DNA of 64,000 bases, taken from positions 4,960,001 to 5,024,000 of the forward strand of contig NZ_RAPS01000001.1 of assembly GCF_003610255.1 (NCBI RefSeq), written 5' to 3'. The position numbers and the translations under genes are program-made. The notes under the pieces were generated by a model. The model searched no databases, was not told the DNA's origin, and saw nothing but the letters and a program-made list of their open reading frames with translations. Origin of the DNA: Streptomyces sp. TLI_171 (GTDB lineage Bacteria; Actinomycetota; Actinomycetes; Streptomycetales; Streptomycetaceae). Positions within the stretch are counted from its first letter, which is position 1; each line of letters opens with the position of its first letter. Below, piece by piece: positions 24,805-40,616 of this stretch.

Positions 24805-26936
24805 TGCGCGCCTCCTGCGGGTGACTGGCTCTGCGGCTGGGACTGGATCGCGGTGATCGCCACGGTGTTGACGATGTCCTCCACCAGCGCGCCCCGGGAC
24901 AGGTCGTTGACCGGCTTGTTCAGCCCCTGCAGCACCGGGCCGACCGCGATCGCCCCGGCCGAGCGCTGCACCGCCTTGTAGGTGTTGTTGCCGGTGTTGA
25001 GGTCCGGGAAGATCAGCACGGTGGCCCGGCCGGCGACCGCCGAGCCGGGCAGCTTGGTCGCCGCGACGTGCGCGTCCACCGCCGCGTCGTACTGGATCGG
25101 GCCCTCCACCAGCAGGTCGGGGCGGAGCTCGCGGACCAGCTCGGTGGCCTTGCGGACCTTGTCCACGTCCGCGCCGGAGCCCGAGGTGCCGGTGGAGTAG
25201 GAGAGCATCGCCACCCGCGGCTCCACCCCGAACTGGGCGGCGGTCTCCGCGGACTGGATCGCGATGTCGGCCAGCTGCTGGGCGTCCGGGTCCGGGTTGA
25301 CCGCGCAGTCGCCGTACACCAGCACCTTGTCGGCCAGGCACATGAAGAACACCGAGGAGACGATCGCCGCTCCCGGCGAGGTCCTGATCACCTCGAAGGC
25401 GGGGCGGATGGTCGCCGCCGTCGAGTGCACCGCGCCCGACACCATGCCGTCCGCGATGCCCTCCTGCACCATCAGGGTGCCGAAGTACGAGACGTCGGTG
25501 ACCACGTCCAGCGCCCGCTCCACCGTCATGCCCTTGTGCGCCCTGGCCCTCGCGTACAGCTCGGCGAACTGCTGGCGCAGCGGGCTGGCCGCCGGGTCGA
25601 CCACCCGGACCTGCGCGCCCGCGTCGCCGGCCTGCGGGAACTCGATGCCCAGCGCGGCCGCCCTGCGGTGCACCGCGTCGGGGTCGCCGAGCAGGGTCAG
25701 GTCGCAGATGTTGCGGCGCAGCAGCACCTCGGCGGCGCGCAGCACCCGGTCCTCGACGCCCTCCGGCAGCACGATGTGCCGGCGGTCCTCGCGGGCCCGC
25801 TCCAGCAGCGCGTGCTCGAACATCATCGGGGTCACCCGCTCGGACCGGCTGAGCTCGATCCGGCTGGTCAACTCGGCGGTGTCCACGTGCAGTTCGAACA
25901 GGCCGAGGGCGACCTCGGCCTTCCGTGGACTGTTCGGGCCGATCCGGCCCTCCAGGTGGGTGAGCGCCGCCGCGGTCAGCCAGGACCCCTCGGAGACCTC
26001 CGCCACCGGGGTGCCGGGCGCCAGCCGGGCCGCCAGCGCCATCACGTTCGGGCCCGGGTGCTGGCCGAGCGTCAGCAGCACGCCCGCGATCGGCGGGGCG
26101 CCCGCGGCGTGCGCCGCCAGCGCGCCGATCACCAGGTCGGCCCGGTCGCCGGGGGTCACCACCAGCGCGCCCTCGGTCAGCGCGTTCAGGAAGGTCGGCA
26201 GCATCGCGCCGCCGAACACGAAGCTCCGCACGTCCCGGGACAGCCCCGCCGCGTCGCCCAGCAGCACCTGCGCGCCGGTCGCCTCCACCAGCTGCGCCAC
26301 GGTCGGTGCGGACAGCGCCGGCTCCTCCGGGATCACGTACACCGGCACCGGCAGCTTCTCGGTCAGCGTCCGCTGCACCTGCTGCTTGGCGCCCGGCGCC
26401 ACCCGGTTGGCGATCATCGCCAGGATCGAGCAGCCCAGGTCCCGGTACGCCCGGTGCGCGTTGCGGACCTCCGCCACCACCGCCTGCGGGTCCTCGTGCT
26501 GCCCGCCCACCACCGGCAGCACGCCCGCCCCGAACTCGTTCGCCAGCCGCGCGTTGAACGCCAGCTCGTCCGGGATGTTCGTCCCCGCGAAGTCGGTGCC
26601 CAGCACCAGCACCGCCTGGCAGCGCCGGGCCAGCCTGTGGAACCGGTCGACCAGCGTGGACACCAGCTCGTCCTGCCCCTGCGCGGCCTGCAGCGCGGCC
26701 GCCTCGTCGTAGGTCAGCCCGTACAGCTCGGTCGTCGGCAGGTCCAGCCGGTACCTGCTGCGCAGCAGTTCCACCACGTGGTCGCTGCCCGCCTCGCCGC
26801 CCTCCGGCGCGTGCACCAGCGGCCGGAACACCCCGACCCGGTCCACCTGACGGGTGAGCAGCTCCATGACCCCGAGCTCCACGGCCTGCCGGCCGTCCCC
26901 CCGGTCGATCCCGGTCACGTACACGCTGCGCGCCAC
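24801..26936 (-). CDS. pta: Phosphate acetyltransferase (long, multidomain)
   Basis: This 711-residue enzyme interconverts acetyl-CoA and acetyl phosphate. It has an N-terminal P-loop-like/AAA_26 domain (from VYVTGIDRGDGRQ), a DRTGG-type middle domain and the C-terminal PTA_PTB catalytic domain (from about residue 385: RAREDRRHIVLPEGVEDRVLRAAE). The domain order matches the long class II Pta. The GTG start at 26936 is chosen because the frame further upstream is antisense to glgB. The gene is coupled to ackA by a 4-nt overlap. Confidence 0.96.
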   Translation of the reverse strand: MARSVYVTGIDRGDGRQAVELGVMELLTRQVDRVGVFRPLVHAPEGGEAGSDHVVELLRSRYRLDLPTTELYGLTYDEAAALQAAQGQDELVSTLVDRFHRLARRCQAVLVLGTDFAGTNIPDELAFNARLANEFGAGVLPVVGGQHEDPQAVVAEVRNAHRAYRDLGCSILAMIANRVAPGAKQQVQRTLTEKLPVPVYVIPEEPALSAPTVAQLVEATGAQVLLGDAAGLSRDVRSFVFGGAMLPTFLNALTEGALVVTPGDRADLVIGALAAHAAGAPPIAGVLLTLGQHPGPNVMALAARLAPGTPVAEVSEGSWLTAAALTHLEGRIGPNSPRKAEVALGLFELHVDTAELTSRIELSRSERVTPMMFEHALLERAREDRRHIVLPEGVEDRVLRAAEVLLRRNICDLTLLGDPDAVHRRAAALGIEFPQAGDAGAQVRVVDPAASPLRQQFAELYARARAHKGMTVERALDVVTDVSYFGTLMVQEGIADGMVSGAVHSTAATIRPAFEVIRTSPGAAIVSSVFFMCLADKVLVYGDCAVNPDPDAQQLADIAIQSAETAAQFGVEPRVAMLSYSTGTSGSGADVDKVRKATELVRELRPDLLVEGPIQYDAAVDAHVAATKLPGSAVAGRATVLIFPDLNTGNNTYKAVQRSAGAIAVGPVLQGLNKPVNDLSRGALVEDIVNTVAITAIQSQPQSQSPAGGAQ

Positions 26937-27025
26937 GGTGGAGCTCTCCGTCCGTCGTCCCAGGCTGCGGTCACCTCGACCATACCTTCGTACGACAGTC
27001 GCACTGTGCTCCGGCGGTGCCGTTG

Positions 27026-27054
27026 CGGCCGGACGGGGTGCGCCCGTCCGGCCG
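27026..27054 (-). terminator. Terminator after glgB
   Basis: A 12-bp perfect stem (CGGCCGGACGGG / CCCGTCCGGCCG) with a 5-nt loop sits 23 bp downstream of the glgB stop and before the pta promoter region. Confidence 0.8.
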
Positions 27055-27076
27055 GTCGGAATCCTCCGACGGGGTG

Positions 27077-29560
<2,484 letters not shown>

Positions 29561-29610
29561 GGCGGAGTCCTCCTGAGGGGTACCTGCTGCTGGGACGGCG
29601 GGGGAGAGGG

Positions 29611-29643
29611 GCCGCCCGGCCGCCTCGGGGGCGGCCGGGCGGC
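29611..29643 (-). terminator. Terminator between mak and glgB
   Basis: A perfect 14-bp stem (GCCGCCCGGCCGCC / GGCGGCCGGGCGGC) with a 5-nt loop starts just after the mak stop. Confidence 0.8.
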
Positions 29644-29647
29644 GGGG

Positions 29648-31135
29648 TCAGACGGAGTCGGCCAGCCGGTTGATCGCGGCCAGCGGGATCGGCAGCCAGC
29701 TCGGCCGGTGCCGGGCCTCGTACACCACCTCGTACACGGCCTTGTCGATCTCCAGGGCGCGCATCAGCTCCGGCGTCCCGGTCGGGTCGACGCCGCCGCC
29801 CGCGGTGTACCCGGCGCAGTACGCGGCCCGGTTGCGGGCCGCCCAGGCCGAGGCCAGGTGGGCGAGCTCCGGGTCCTGGCCGGGGGAGCCGGCCAGCAGG
29901 TGCGCGGCCGCGTAGTCGAAGGAGCGGAGCATCGCGGCGACGTCGCGCAGCGCGGGCTGCGGCAGGCGGCGCTCGGCCAGCGGCTTGGCCGGCTCGCCCT
30001 CGAAGTCCAGCAGCACCCAGCCCTGCGGGGTGCGCATCGCCTGGCCGAGGTGCAGGTCGCCGTGGATGCGCTGCACCAGCAGCCCGTCCAGGTGAGCCTC
30101 CGTCAGCTGCTCGAAGGCGGCCCGCAGCGCCGGCCGGTAGCGCAGCAGGCCGGGCACCGCGGTGACCGCGGAGTCCAGCCGGTCGCCCATCGCACCGGCC
30201 AGATCGGCGAGCTTCGCCCGGTCCAGCCGGGCGGTCGGCATGGTGCGCGCCAGCACCCGGTGCACCTCGGCGGTGGCCCGGCCCAGCCGGTGCGCCTCGA
30301 TCGCGAAGTTGCCCGGCGACGGGTCGCCCTTCAGCCGCGCGACCTGGTCGAGGGCCAGCTCCCAGCCGTCCTCGGCGTCCGGCAGGTAGCGCTGGAGCAG
30401 CCCGAGGGTGGCCGGTTCGGAGCGCTCCAGCCGGCTCTCGAACCAGGCGGCGACCCGGGGGATGCGGGTCGAGCCGGCCCGGGACAGCGCCAGCGAGAGC
30501 TCCAGGTCCGGGTTGGTGCCGGGGCTGATCCGGCGGAACAGCTTCAGGATGAAGGCGGTGTCGTAGATCACCGAGGAGTTGGACTGCTCCGCGGTGGACG
30601 CCCGCCCCGGCAGGTTGCCGGGCAGGCCCGGGCCCGGGGTGCGGCGGAACGACAGCGAGCCGAACCGGTCGCCGGTCGCCAGGTGCTCCAGCAGACGGCC
30701 CGTCAGCTCCGGGTCGTGCACCGCGTCGTACAGCGTCGCGCCGTCGTAGGTGCCGCCCGTCAGCCGGCCCAGCACCGCCATCGGGCCGACCGTCGCGGGC
30801 TGCTCCGAGCGGATGCCCAGCAGCAGCTGGTAGACGTCCCCCGGGCCGGCGGTGGCGCCGCCGTGCTCGACCCGCAGCAGCAGGTGCAGCAGGGCCGGGT
30901 CGCCGACCTGCAGCGGCGTGCCGACCACCGGGGTGAGGGCGGCGATCGGCCGCCCCTTGCCGGCGTACCAGCGCTGGGTGGGAAGCCACTCGGCGATCAG
31001 CGGCATGGCCGCCTGGACCAGCTCGCTGACTCCCGCGGCGGTTCTCCGGACCCCCGGCGCCCGCGTCCCGACCGGCCCGGGGGCGTCGGAGGGCTCGCGG
31101 TGCACGTGGGCTTGAGAACGGGAGGGTTCGGACAT
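29648..31135 (-). CDS. mak: Maltokinase (Pep2)
   Basis: This 495-residue protein phosphorylates maltose to maltose-1-phosphate with ATP. The N-terminal cap contains PLIAEWLPTQRWYAGKGR. The aminoglycoside-phosphotransferase-like C-lobe has the catalytic loop HGDLHLGQ and metal-binding LLDFEGEP. The ATG follows GGGAG. The gene lies between treS and glgB, as in other GlgE clusters. Here TreS and Mak are separate polypeptides, unlike the TreS-Pep2 fusions seen in some actinobacteria. Confidence 0.95.
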   Translation of the reverse strand: MSEPSRSQAHVHREPSDAPGPVGTRAPGVRRTAAGVSELVQAAMPLIAEWLPTQRWYAGKGRPIAALTPVVGTPLQVGDPALLHLLLRVEHGGATAGPGDVYQLLLGIRSEQPATVGPMAVLGRLTGGTYDGATLYDAVHDPELTGRLLEHLATGDRFGSLSFRRTPGPGLPGNLPGRASTAEQSNSSVIYDTAFILKLFRRISPGTNPDLELSLALSRAGSTRIPRVAAWFESRLERSEPATLGLLQRYLPDAEDGWELALDQVARLKGDPSPGNFAIEAHRLGRATAEVHRVLARTMPTARLDRAKLADLAGAMGDRLDSAVTAVPGLLRYRPALRAAFEQLTEAHLDGLLVQRIHGDLHLGQAMRTPQGWVLLDFEGEPAKPLAERRLPQPALRDVAAMLRSFDYAAAHLLAGSPGQDPELAHLASAWAARNRAAYCAGYTAGGGVDPTGTPELMRALEIDKAVYEVVYEARHRPSWLPIPLAAINRLADSV

Positions 31136-31302
31136 GACTCCCTTTCCCCGGAAGCGGGCGACTGCCCGACGAATCGTGGCCGGGCCCTTCAGTCTTCCGG
31201 ATTTCGGCGGCGCGGCGGCGACGGCACGCGAGCAGCGGGCTCGGTGTCACGCCTTCGTGTGGGTGGCCGTTGGGCTGTTCTCCGTACGCGGTGGTGCGAA
31301 GA

Positions 31303-31341
31303 CCTCCGGGGGCGCGCGAATCGCTCGCGCGCCCGCGGAGG
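31303..31341 (-). terminator. Terminator between treS and mak
   Basis: A 17-bp stem with one mismatch (arms beginning CCTCCGG and ending CGGAGG) and a 5-nt loop sits 65 bp downstream of the treS stop. About 160 bp remain before the mak start, enough for a separate mak promoter. Confidence 0.8.
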
Positions 31342-31405
31342 GTGACGTCCCGATCGGGGCCTGAGGGATCGTTACTTCGTGGACGTGCTGCAGCGGCTCC
31401 CGCCG

Positions 31406-35394
<3,989 letters not shown>

Positions 35395-36031
35395 GCCAAG
35401 CTCCTGCCCGAGATCGGCGGCAGCTCCCGCGGCAGCGGCGCCGCAGGAGTACCGGGAGGACTACTGGGTGAGGAAGGACGCGCGACCGGAGCCTGCCCGT
35501 GCCGACGGACCCGGCAACCCCGCCCGTCGTCCGGCCGCGCGGCGCCGCGCCGAGCCGAACGCACGTGTCCCGGCGCGCGTCGCATCGGTGCACGCCCCCG
35601 CGTGACCCAACCCACCGGAAAACGACGGGCCAGGTAACAAGGACACGCGGGGACACGGCGACTGCGGCCGAACGGGCTAAGGAATGTGAGGGTTCGTCAA
35701 ACAGGACATGCACCGGTCGAAGGCAGCAGGGAGCGACCACCCGATCGCGTACCGCAGCACCCACGACCTTGTTGCATCCTCGCACCACGGGCAAGGGCTA
35801 CGTGTGGGTAGGCGCGCGGTTTCAGCCGGTATGCAACGGCGAAACAGACATCCGAAACACCTACGTCCCCAGAAGTTCACACCTGACGGCGCGTCTTTTC
35901 CCAGCGTGCGCCCCTCGTGCGCCGGCATTTGCCACCACGCGCCTGAAACGATCTCAACACTGCTCCGAACGGGTGCGCTGTCTGCCGGTTGACGCCCCAT
36001 CAGGCGCACATCCGGGTCTACGCTGCAAGCC
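35395..36031. promoter_or_regulatory. Divergent glgE/glgP control region
   Basis: This 637-bp gene-free region is visibly less GC-rich than its flanks, especially 35,630-35,990. It contains an inverted repeat of GTTGCAT (35771-35777) and ATGCAAC (35831-35837), a TTGACG hexamer (35989-35994), and TACGCT (36019-36024) that ends 7 nt before the glgP GTG. Two divergent promoters are expected. No small gene is supported. Confidence 0.55.
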
Positions 36032-38713
36032 GTGAAGGCAATCCGCAGATTCACCGTCCGCACCGTCCTGCCCGAACAACTGCAGCCACTGCACGAGCTC
36101 GCGCTGAACCTCCGCTGGTCCTGGCACCCCGAGACGAGAGAGCTGTTCCGCTCGGTCGACCCGGACGTCTGGGCCGCCGTCGGAGAGGACCCGGTCCGAC
36201 TGCTCGGCGAGGTGCCCGCGGCCCGGCTCGCCGCGCTCGCCACCGACCGGCGCTTCCTGCGCCGGCTCGGCGACCTGGCCGACGAACTGCGCGACTACCT
36301 GACCGGCCCGCGCTGGTACCAGTCCTCCGCCGACCGCACCGACCACGTCGAGCTGCCGGCCGGCATCGCCTACTTCTCGCCCGAGTACGGCATCGCGGCC
36401 GCCCTGCCGCAGTACTCCGGCGGCCTCGGCATCCTGGCCGGCGACCACCTCAAGGCCGCCTCCGACCTCGGCGTCCCGATCATCGGCGTCGGACTCTTCT
36501 ACCGGCACGGCTACTTCCGGCAGTCCCTCAGCCGGGACGGCTGGCAGCAGGAGCGCTACCCCCTGCTCGACCCCGACGCGCTCGCCGTCACCCTGCTCCG
36601 CGAGGCCGACGGCGCCCCCTGCCGGATCGACCTCGCGCTGCCCGGCGGCCGCACCCTGGCCGCCCAGGTCTGGCGCGCCCAGGTCGGCCGGGTCCCGCTG
36701 CTGCTGCTCGACTCCGACGTCGAGGCCAACAGCCCCGCCGAACGGGACGTCACCGACCGCCTCTACGGCGGCGGCAGCGAGCACCGGCTGCTGCAGGAAA
36801 TACTGCTGGGCATCGGCGGCGTCCGCGCCGTCCGCACCTACTGCCGCCTCACCGGCCACCCCGAGCCCGAGGTCTTCCACACCAACGAGGGCCACGCCGG
36901 GTTCCTCGGCCTGGAGCGGATCAGCGAACTTACCGGAGCCCACCCGGACCTGGGCTTCGCCGACGCGCTGGAGGCCGTCCGGGCCGGCACCGTGTTCACC
37001 ACCCACACGCCCGTGCCGGCCGGCATCGACCGCTTCGACCGGGACCTGGTGGCCCGGCACTTCGGCGGCGACGCGGCGCTGCCCGGCGTCCCCGTCGAGC
37101 AGGCGCTCGCGCTCGGCGCGGAGAGCTGGGCGGGCGGCGACCCCAAGCTGTTCAACATGGCGGCCATGGGCCTGCGGCTCGCCCAGCGCGCCAACGGCGT
37201 CTCCACCCTGCACGGCGCCGTCAGCCGGGAGATGTTCCGCGGCCTGTGGCCGGGCTTCGACGCCCCCGAGGTCCCGATCACCTCGATCACCAACGGCGTG
37301 CACGCCCCGACCTGGATCGACCCCGCGGTGGTCCGGCTCGGCGCCACCGAGATCGGGCAGGAGCGCGCCGAGGAGGCGATGGCGGTCGGCACCGCCGCGC
37401 AGTGGACCGGCCTGGAGCGGATCGGCAACTCCGAGGTCTGGGAACTGCGCCGCGCGCTGCGCGCCCAGCTGGTCGAGGAGGCCCGGCGCCGGCTGCGCGC
37501 CTCCTGGAAGCAGCGCGGCGCGGGCGAGGCCGAACTCGGCTGGACCGGCACGGTGCTCGACCCGGACGTGCTCACCATCGGCTTCGCCCGGCGGGTGCCC
37601 TCGTACAAGCGCCTGACGTTGATGCTGCGCGACCCCGCGCGGCTGCGCTCGCTGCTGCTGCACCCCGAGCGGCCGGTGCAGATCGTGGTGGCCGGCAAGG
37701 CGCACCCCGCGGACGACGGCGGCAAGCGGCTGATCCAGCAGTTGGTCGCGTTCGCCGACGACCCCGCGGTGCGGCACCGGATCGTGTTCCTGCCGGACTA
37801 CGACATGGCGATGGCCAAGGCGCTGTACCCCGGCTGCGACGTCTGGCTGAACAACCCGCTGCGCCCGCTGGAGGCGTGCGGCACGTCCGGCATGAAGGCC
37901 GCGCTGAACGGCTGCCTCAACCTGTCCATCCTGGACGGGTGGTGGGACGAGTGGTACGACGGCCAGAACGGCTGGGCCATCCCCACCGCCGACGGCGGCA
38001 CCGGGGAGGGCGTGCTCGACCCGGAGAGCAAGGAGGCCGAGCGGCGCGACGACATCGAGGCCGCCGCCCTCTACGACCTGATCGAGCACCAGGTCGCCGC
38101 CCGCTACTACGACCGCGGCGCGGACGGCCTGCCGCACCGGTGGATCTCGATGGTCCGGCACACCCTGGTGACGCTGGGCCCGAAGGTGCTCGCCGGGCGG
38201 ATGGTCCGCGAGTACGTCGAGCGGCTGTACCTGCCGGCCGCCGCGGCCCGGCGCGACCTGGCCGGCCCGGCGGGCGACTACACCGCGGCCAAGGCACTGG
38301 CCGGCTGGAAGGCGTCGGTCCGCGAGGCCTGGCCCGCCGTCCGGGTCGAGCACGTCGAGGCGGACGGCGTCGGCGAGGCGCAGGAACTCGGCGCCACGCT
38401 CGCGCTCCGGGTGCAGGTCGCCCTCGGGCGGCTGCAGCCGGACGACGTCGAGGTGCAGGTGGTCTCCGGCCGGGTCGACGAGAGCGACCGGATCTCGGAG
38501 GCGACCACCCTCGCGCTGAAGCCCGCCGTGGGCGGACCGGACCTGGAGGGGCGGGTCCGCTACGAGGGCCACCTCGAACTCGCCCGCACCGGCCCGTTCG
38601 GCTACACCGTCCGGGTGCTGCCCGCGCACCCGCGGCTGGCCTCGATCGCGGAACTGGGCCTGATCTCGGTGCCCGCGGAGATCGGCGGCATGGACGCGGG
38701 CGTGCTGCGCTGA
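36032..38713 (+). CDS. glgP: Alpha-glucan phosphorylase GlgP
   Basis: This 893-residue enzyme of the short alpha-glucan phosphorylase type (DUF3417 N-terminus, LNLRWSWHPETRELF) has FSPEYGIAAALPQYSGGLGILAGDH. The C-lobe contains the pyridoxal-phosphate region EACGTSGMKAALNG with its lysine. It releases glucose-1-phosphate from glycogen-like alpha-glucan. The GTG at 36032 lacks an obvious ribosome site and is close to a TACGCT -10, so the transcript may be leaderless. It is divergent from the biosynthetic operon. Confidence 0.95.
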   Translation: MKAIRRFTVRTVLPEQLQPLHELALNLRWSWHPETRELFRSVDPDVWAAVGEDPVRLLGEVPAARLAALATDRRFLRRLGDLADELRDYLTGPRWYQSSADRTDHVELPAGIAYFSPEYGIAAALPQYSGGLGILAGDHLKAASDLGVPIIGVGLFYRHGYFRQSLSRDGWQQERYPLLDPDALAVTLLREADGAPCRIDLALPGGRTLAAQVWRAQVGRVPLLLLDSDVEANSPAERDVTDRLYGGGSEHRLLQEILLGIGGVRAVRTYCRLTGHPEPEVFHTNEGHAGFLGLERISELTGAHPDLGFADALEAVRAGTVFTTHTPVPAGIDRFDRDLVARHFGGDAALPGVPVEQALALGAESWAGGDPKLFNMAAMGLRLAQRANGVSTLHGAVSREMFRGLWPGFDAPEVPITSITNGVHAPTWIDPAVVRLGATEIGQERAEEAMAVGTAAQWTGLERIGNSEVWELRRALRAQLVEEARRRLRASWKQRGAGEAELGWTGTVLDPDVLTIGFARRVPSYKRLTLMLRDPARLRSLLLHPERPVQIVVAGKAHPADDGGKRLIQQLVAFADDPAVRHRIVFLPDYDMAMAKALYPGCDVWLNNPLRPLEACGTSGMKAALNGCLNLSILDGWWDEWYDGQNGWAIPTADGGTGEGVLDPESKEAERRDDIEAAALYDLIEHQVAARYYDRGADGLPHRWISMVRHTLVTLGPKVLAGRMVREYVERLYLPAAAARRDLAGPAGDYTAAKALAGWKASVREAWPAVRVEHVEADGVGEAQELGATLALRVQVALGRLQPDDVEVQVVSGRVDESDRISEATTLALKPAVGGPDLEGRVRYEGHLELARTGPFGYTVRVLPAHPRLASIAELGLISVPAEIGGMDAGVLR

Positions 38714-38719
38714 ACCGTT

Positions 38720-38753
38720 CGGAGGCCCCGGGGCGAGGACCCCGGGGCCTCCG
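38720..38753. terminator. Bidirectional terminator between glgP and ABC gene
   Basis: A 14-bp perfect stem (CGGAGGCCCCGGGG / CCCCGGGGCCTCCG) with a 6-nt loop starts 6 bp after the glgP stop, between convergent genes. Confidence 0.88.
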
Positions 38754-38800
38754 GCGTGCGGTCCGGACGGCAGGTCGGGCGGCCAGGTCAGGACCGCGGG

Positions 38801-40543
38801 TCAGGACGGCGCGTCGGTGCGCCAGGAGTTCCACAGCCTGGCGTACGGGCCGTCCGCGGTGAGCAGGTCCTCGTGCGGGCCGAGGTCGGTGAGGCGGCCG
38901 TGGGTGAGGACCGCGACCCGGTCGGCGTCGTGGGCGGTGTGCAGCCGGTGCGCGATAGCGATGACGGTGCGGCCGGTCAGCGCGGCGGCGAGGGCGCGCT
39001 CGGTCTGCCGGGCGGCGGTCGGGTCGAGCAGCGCGGTGGCCTCGTCCAGGATCAGGGTGTGCGGGTCGGCGAGGATGACCCGGGCCAGCGCGAGCTGCTG
39101 GGCCTGAGCGCCGTTCAGACGGGTCGCGGCGGGGCCGAGTTCGGTGTCCAGGCCGTCGGGCAGTTCGTGGTGCCAGCCGACCGAGTCGAGGGCGGCGGTC
39201 AGCTCCTTGTCGGCGGCGTCCGGGGCGGCGATCCGCAGGTTGTCGCGGAGCGTGCCGAGGAAGACGTGGTGCTCCTGGGTGACCAGCACCACCTGGCGGC
39301 GCAGACGGTCGGGGGAGAGCTCGGCGAGCGGGACGCCGCCCACCGTCACGGCGCCGGTGCGCGGGTGGTCGACGCCGGCCAGCAGCCGGCCCAGGGTGGT
39401 CTTGCCGGAGCCGGACGGCCCCACCACGGCCAGGCGTTCGCCGGGCCGCAGGTCGAGGTCCAGCCCGTGCAGCACGTCCGGCCCGTCCGGGTAGGCGTAG
39501 CGCACGCCGGTGACCCGGATCCGGTCGTCGGCGGGCTCGCGGTCGGCGCCGGTGGCCTGCGCGGGCACCGGCGCGGTGGCCAGGCCCTCGATGCGGGCGT
39601 ACGCGGCGGTGCTGCTCTGCACCGCCTCCAGCAGGACCACCACGGTGTCCAGCGGCTCCTCCAGCCGCCGCAGGTAGAGCGCGGCGGAGACGGCCGCGCC
39701 GAGACTGATGGTGTGGTGGGCGACCAGCAGCGCGCCGAGCGGGAGCACCACGACCAGCGGGAGGGTGTAGGAGGCGTTGATCACGGCGAAGAAGCGCAGC
39801 CGCAGGCGCAGGGTGCCCAGCCGGGCGGCCCTGGCCTCCTCGACGGCGTCCCGGCCGGCGGCCAGCCGGCGCTGCTGCAGGCCGAGGGCGTCGACGGTGC
39901 GGGCGCCGTTCGCGGTGGCGGACAGGGTCTCGGCCAGTCCGGCGTTGGCGGCCCGGTCGGCCAGGTAGGCGGCGGGGGCGCGGCGCAGGTACCAGCGGGC
40001 GCCGAGGCAGATGCCGGCGACCCCGAGCAGCGCGCAACTGCCCAGCAGCGGGCTGACGGTGAGGATCGCGCCGATGATGAACAGGGCCTGGGCACACGCG
40101 ATGAACAGCTCCGGCCCGGCGTCGCGGAGGGTCTCGCCGACGGCGGTGGCGTCGGCGGTGCCGCGCGCGGTGAGGTCGCCGGTGCCGGCCCGTTCGGCGG
40201 TCGAGGCGGGCAGCGCGAGCACCCGGTCGAGTAGCTGCTCGCGCACCCGGGCGGCCGCCCGTTCACCGAACGTGTGCGCCAGGTAGCGTGCTTGACGGTT
40301 GGTCAGCAGCTGGGCGAGGGCGCAGCCGAGCAGCAGCAGGCCGAGCCGGTCGATGTCGGCGGTGGTGGCGCCGTCGCCGACCCGGTCGATGATCCGGCCG
40401 AGCAGCCAGGGGCCGGCCAGGCCGAGCAGGGCGGCGGCGGCGTTCAGGGCGAGGACGGCGGCGAAGGCGCGGCCGTCGGCGCGGACCAGGGCGGTGGCGG
40501 CGCGCCGGACCTGGCGCGCGGTGGCGATCGGCAGGGTGCTCAT
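38801..40543 (-). CDS. ABC exporter half-transporter, ATP-competent subunit
   Basis: This 580-residue protein has six membrane helices (about 20-305) and a C-terminal nucleotide-binding domain. Walker A is GPSGSGKTT, the Q-loop VTQEHHVF, Walker B LILDEATALLD and the switch AHRL. The signature is degenerate, LNGAQAQQ in place of LSGGQ. It pairs with the next gene upstream (40617-42347), whose NBD has the opposite set of defects. The substrate is unknown. Confidence 0.9.
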   Translation of the reverse strand: MSTLPIATARQVRRAATALVRADGRAFAAVLALNAAAALLGLAGPWLLGRIIDRVGDGATTADIDRLGLLLLGCALAQLLTNRQARYLAHTFGERAAARVREQLLDRVLALPASTAERAGTGDLTARGTADATAVGETLRDAGPELFIACAQALFIIGAILTVSPLLGSCALLGVAGICLGARWYLRRAPAAYLADRAANAGLAETLSATANGARTVDALGLQQRRLAAGRDAVEEARAARLGTLRLRLRFFAVINASYTLPLVVVLPLGALLVAHHTISLGAAVSAALYLRRLEEPLDTVVVLLEAVQSSTAAYARIEGLATAPVPAQATGADREPADDRIRVTGVRYAYPDGPDVLHGLDLDLRPGERLAVVGPSGSGKTTLGRLLAGVDHPRTGAVTVGGVPLAELSPDRLRRQVVLVTQEHHVFLGTLRDNLRIAAPDAADKELTAALDSVGWHHELPDGLDTELGPAATRLNGAQAQQLALARVILADPHTLILDEATALLDPTAARQTERALAAALTGRTVIAIAHRLHTAHDADRVAVLTHGRLTDLGPHEDLLTADGPYARLWNSWRTDAPS

Positions 40544-40616
40544 GCGCCCGCCCCGCTTCGCCCGGCGGGGGCGTTCGCCCGCGCGCGCCTCGTGACTGCC
40601 CGCTCGCTCTGCCCGC

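Noticed and set aside
35499..36035. 178-codon plus-strand frame in the glgE/glgP intergenic region
   Set aside because: No ribosome site, no family resemblance, and amino-acid composition unlike real genes of this genome.
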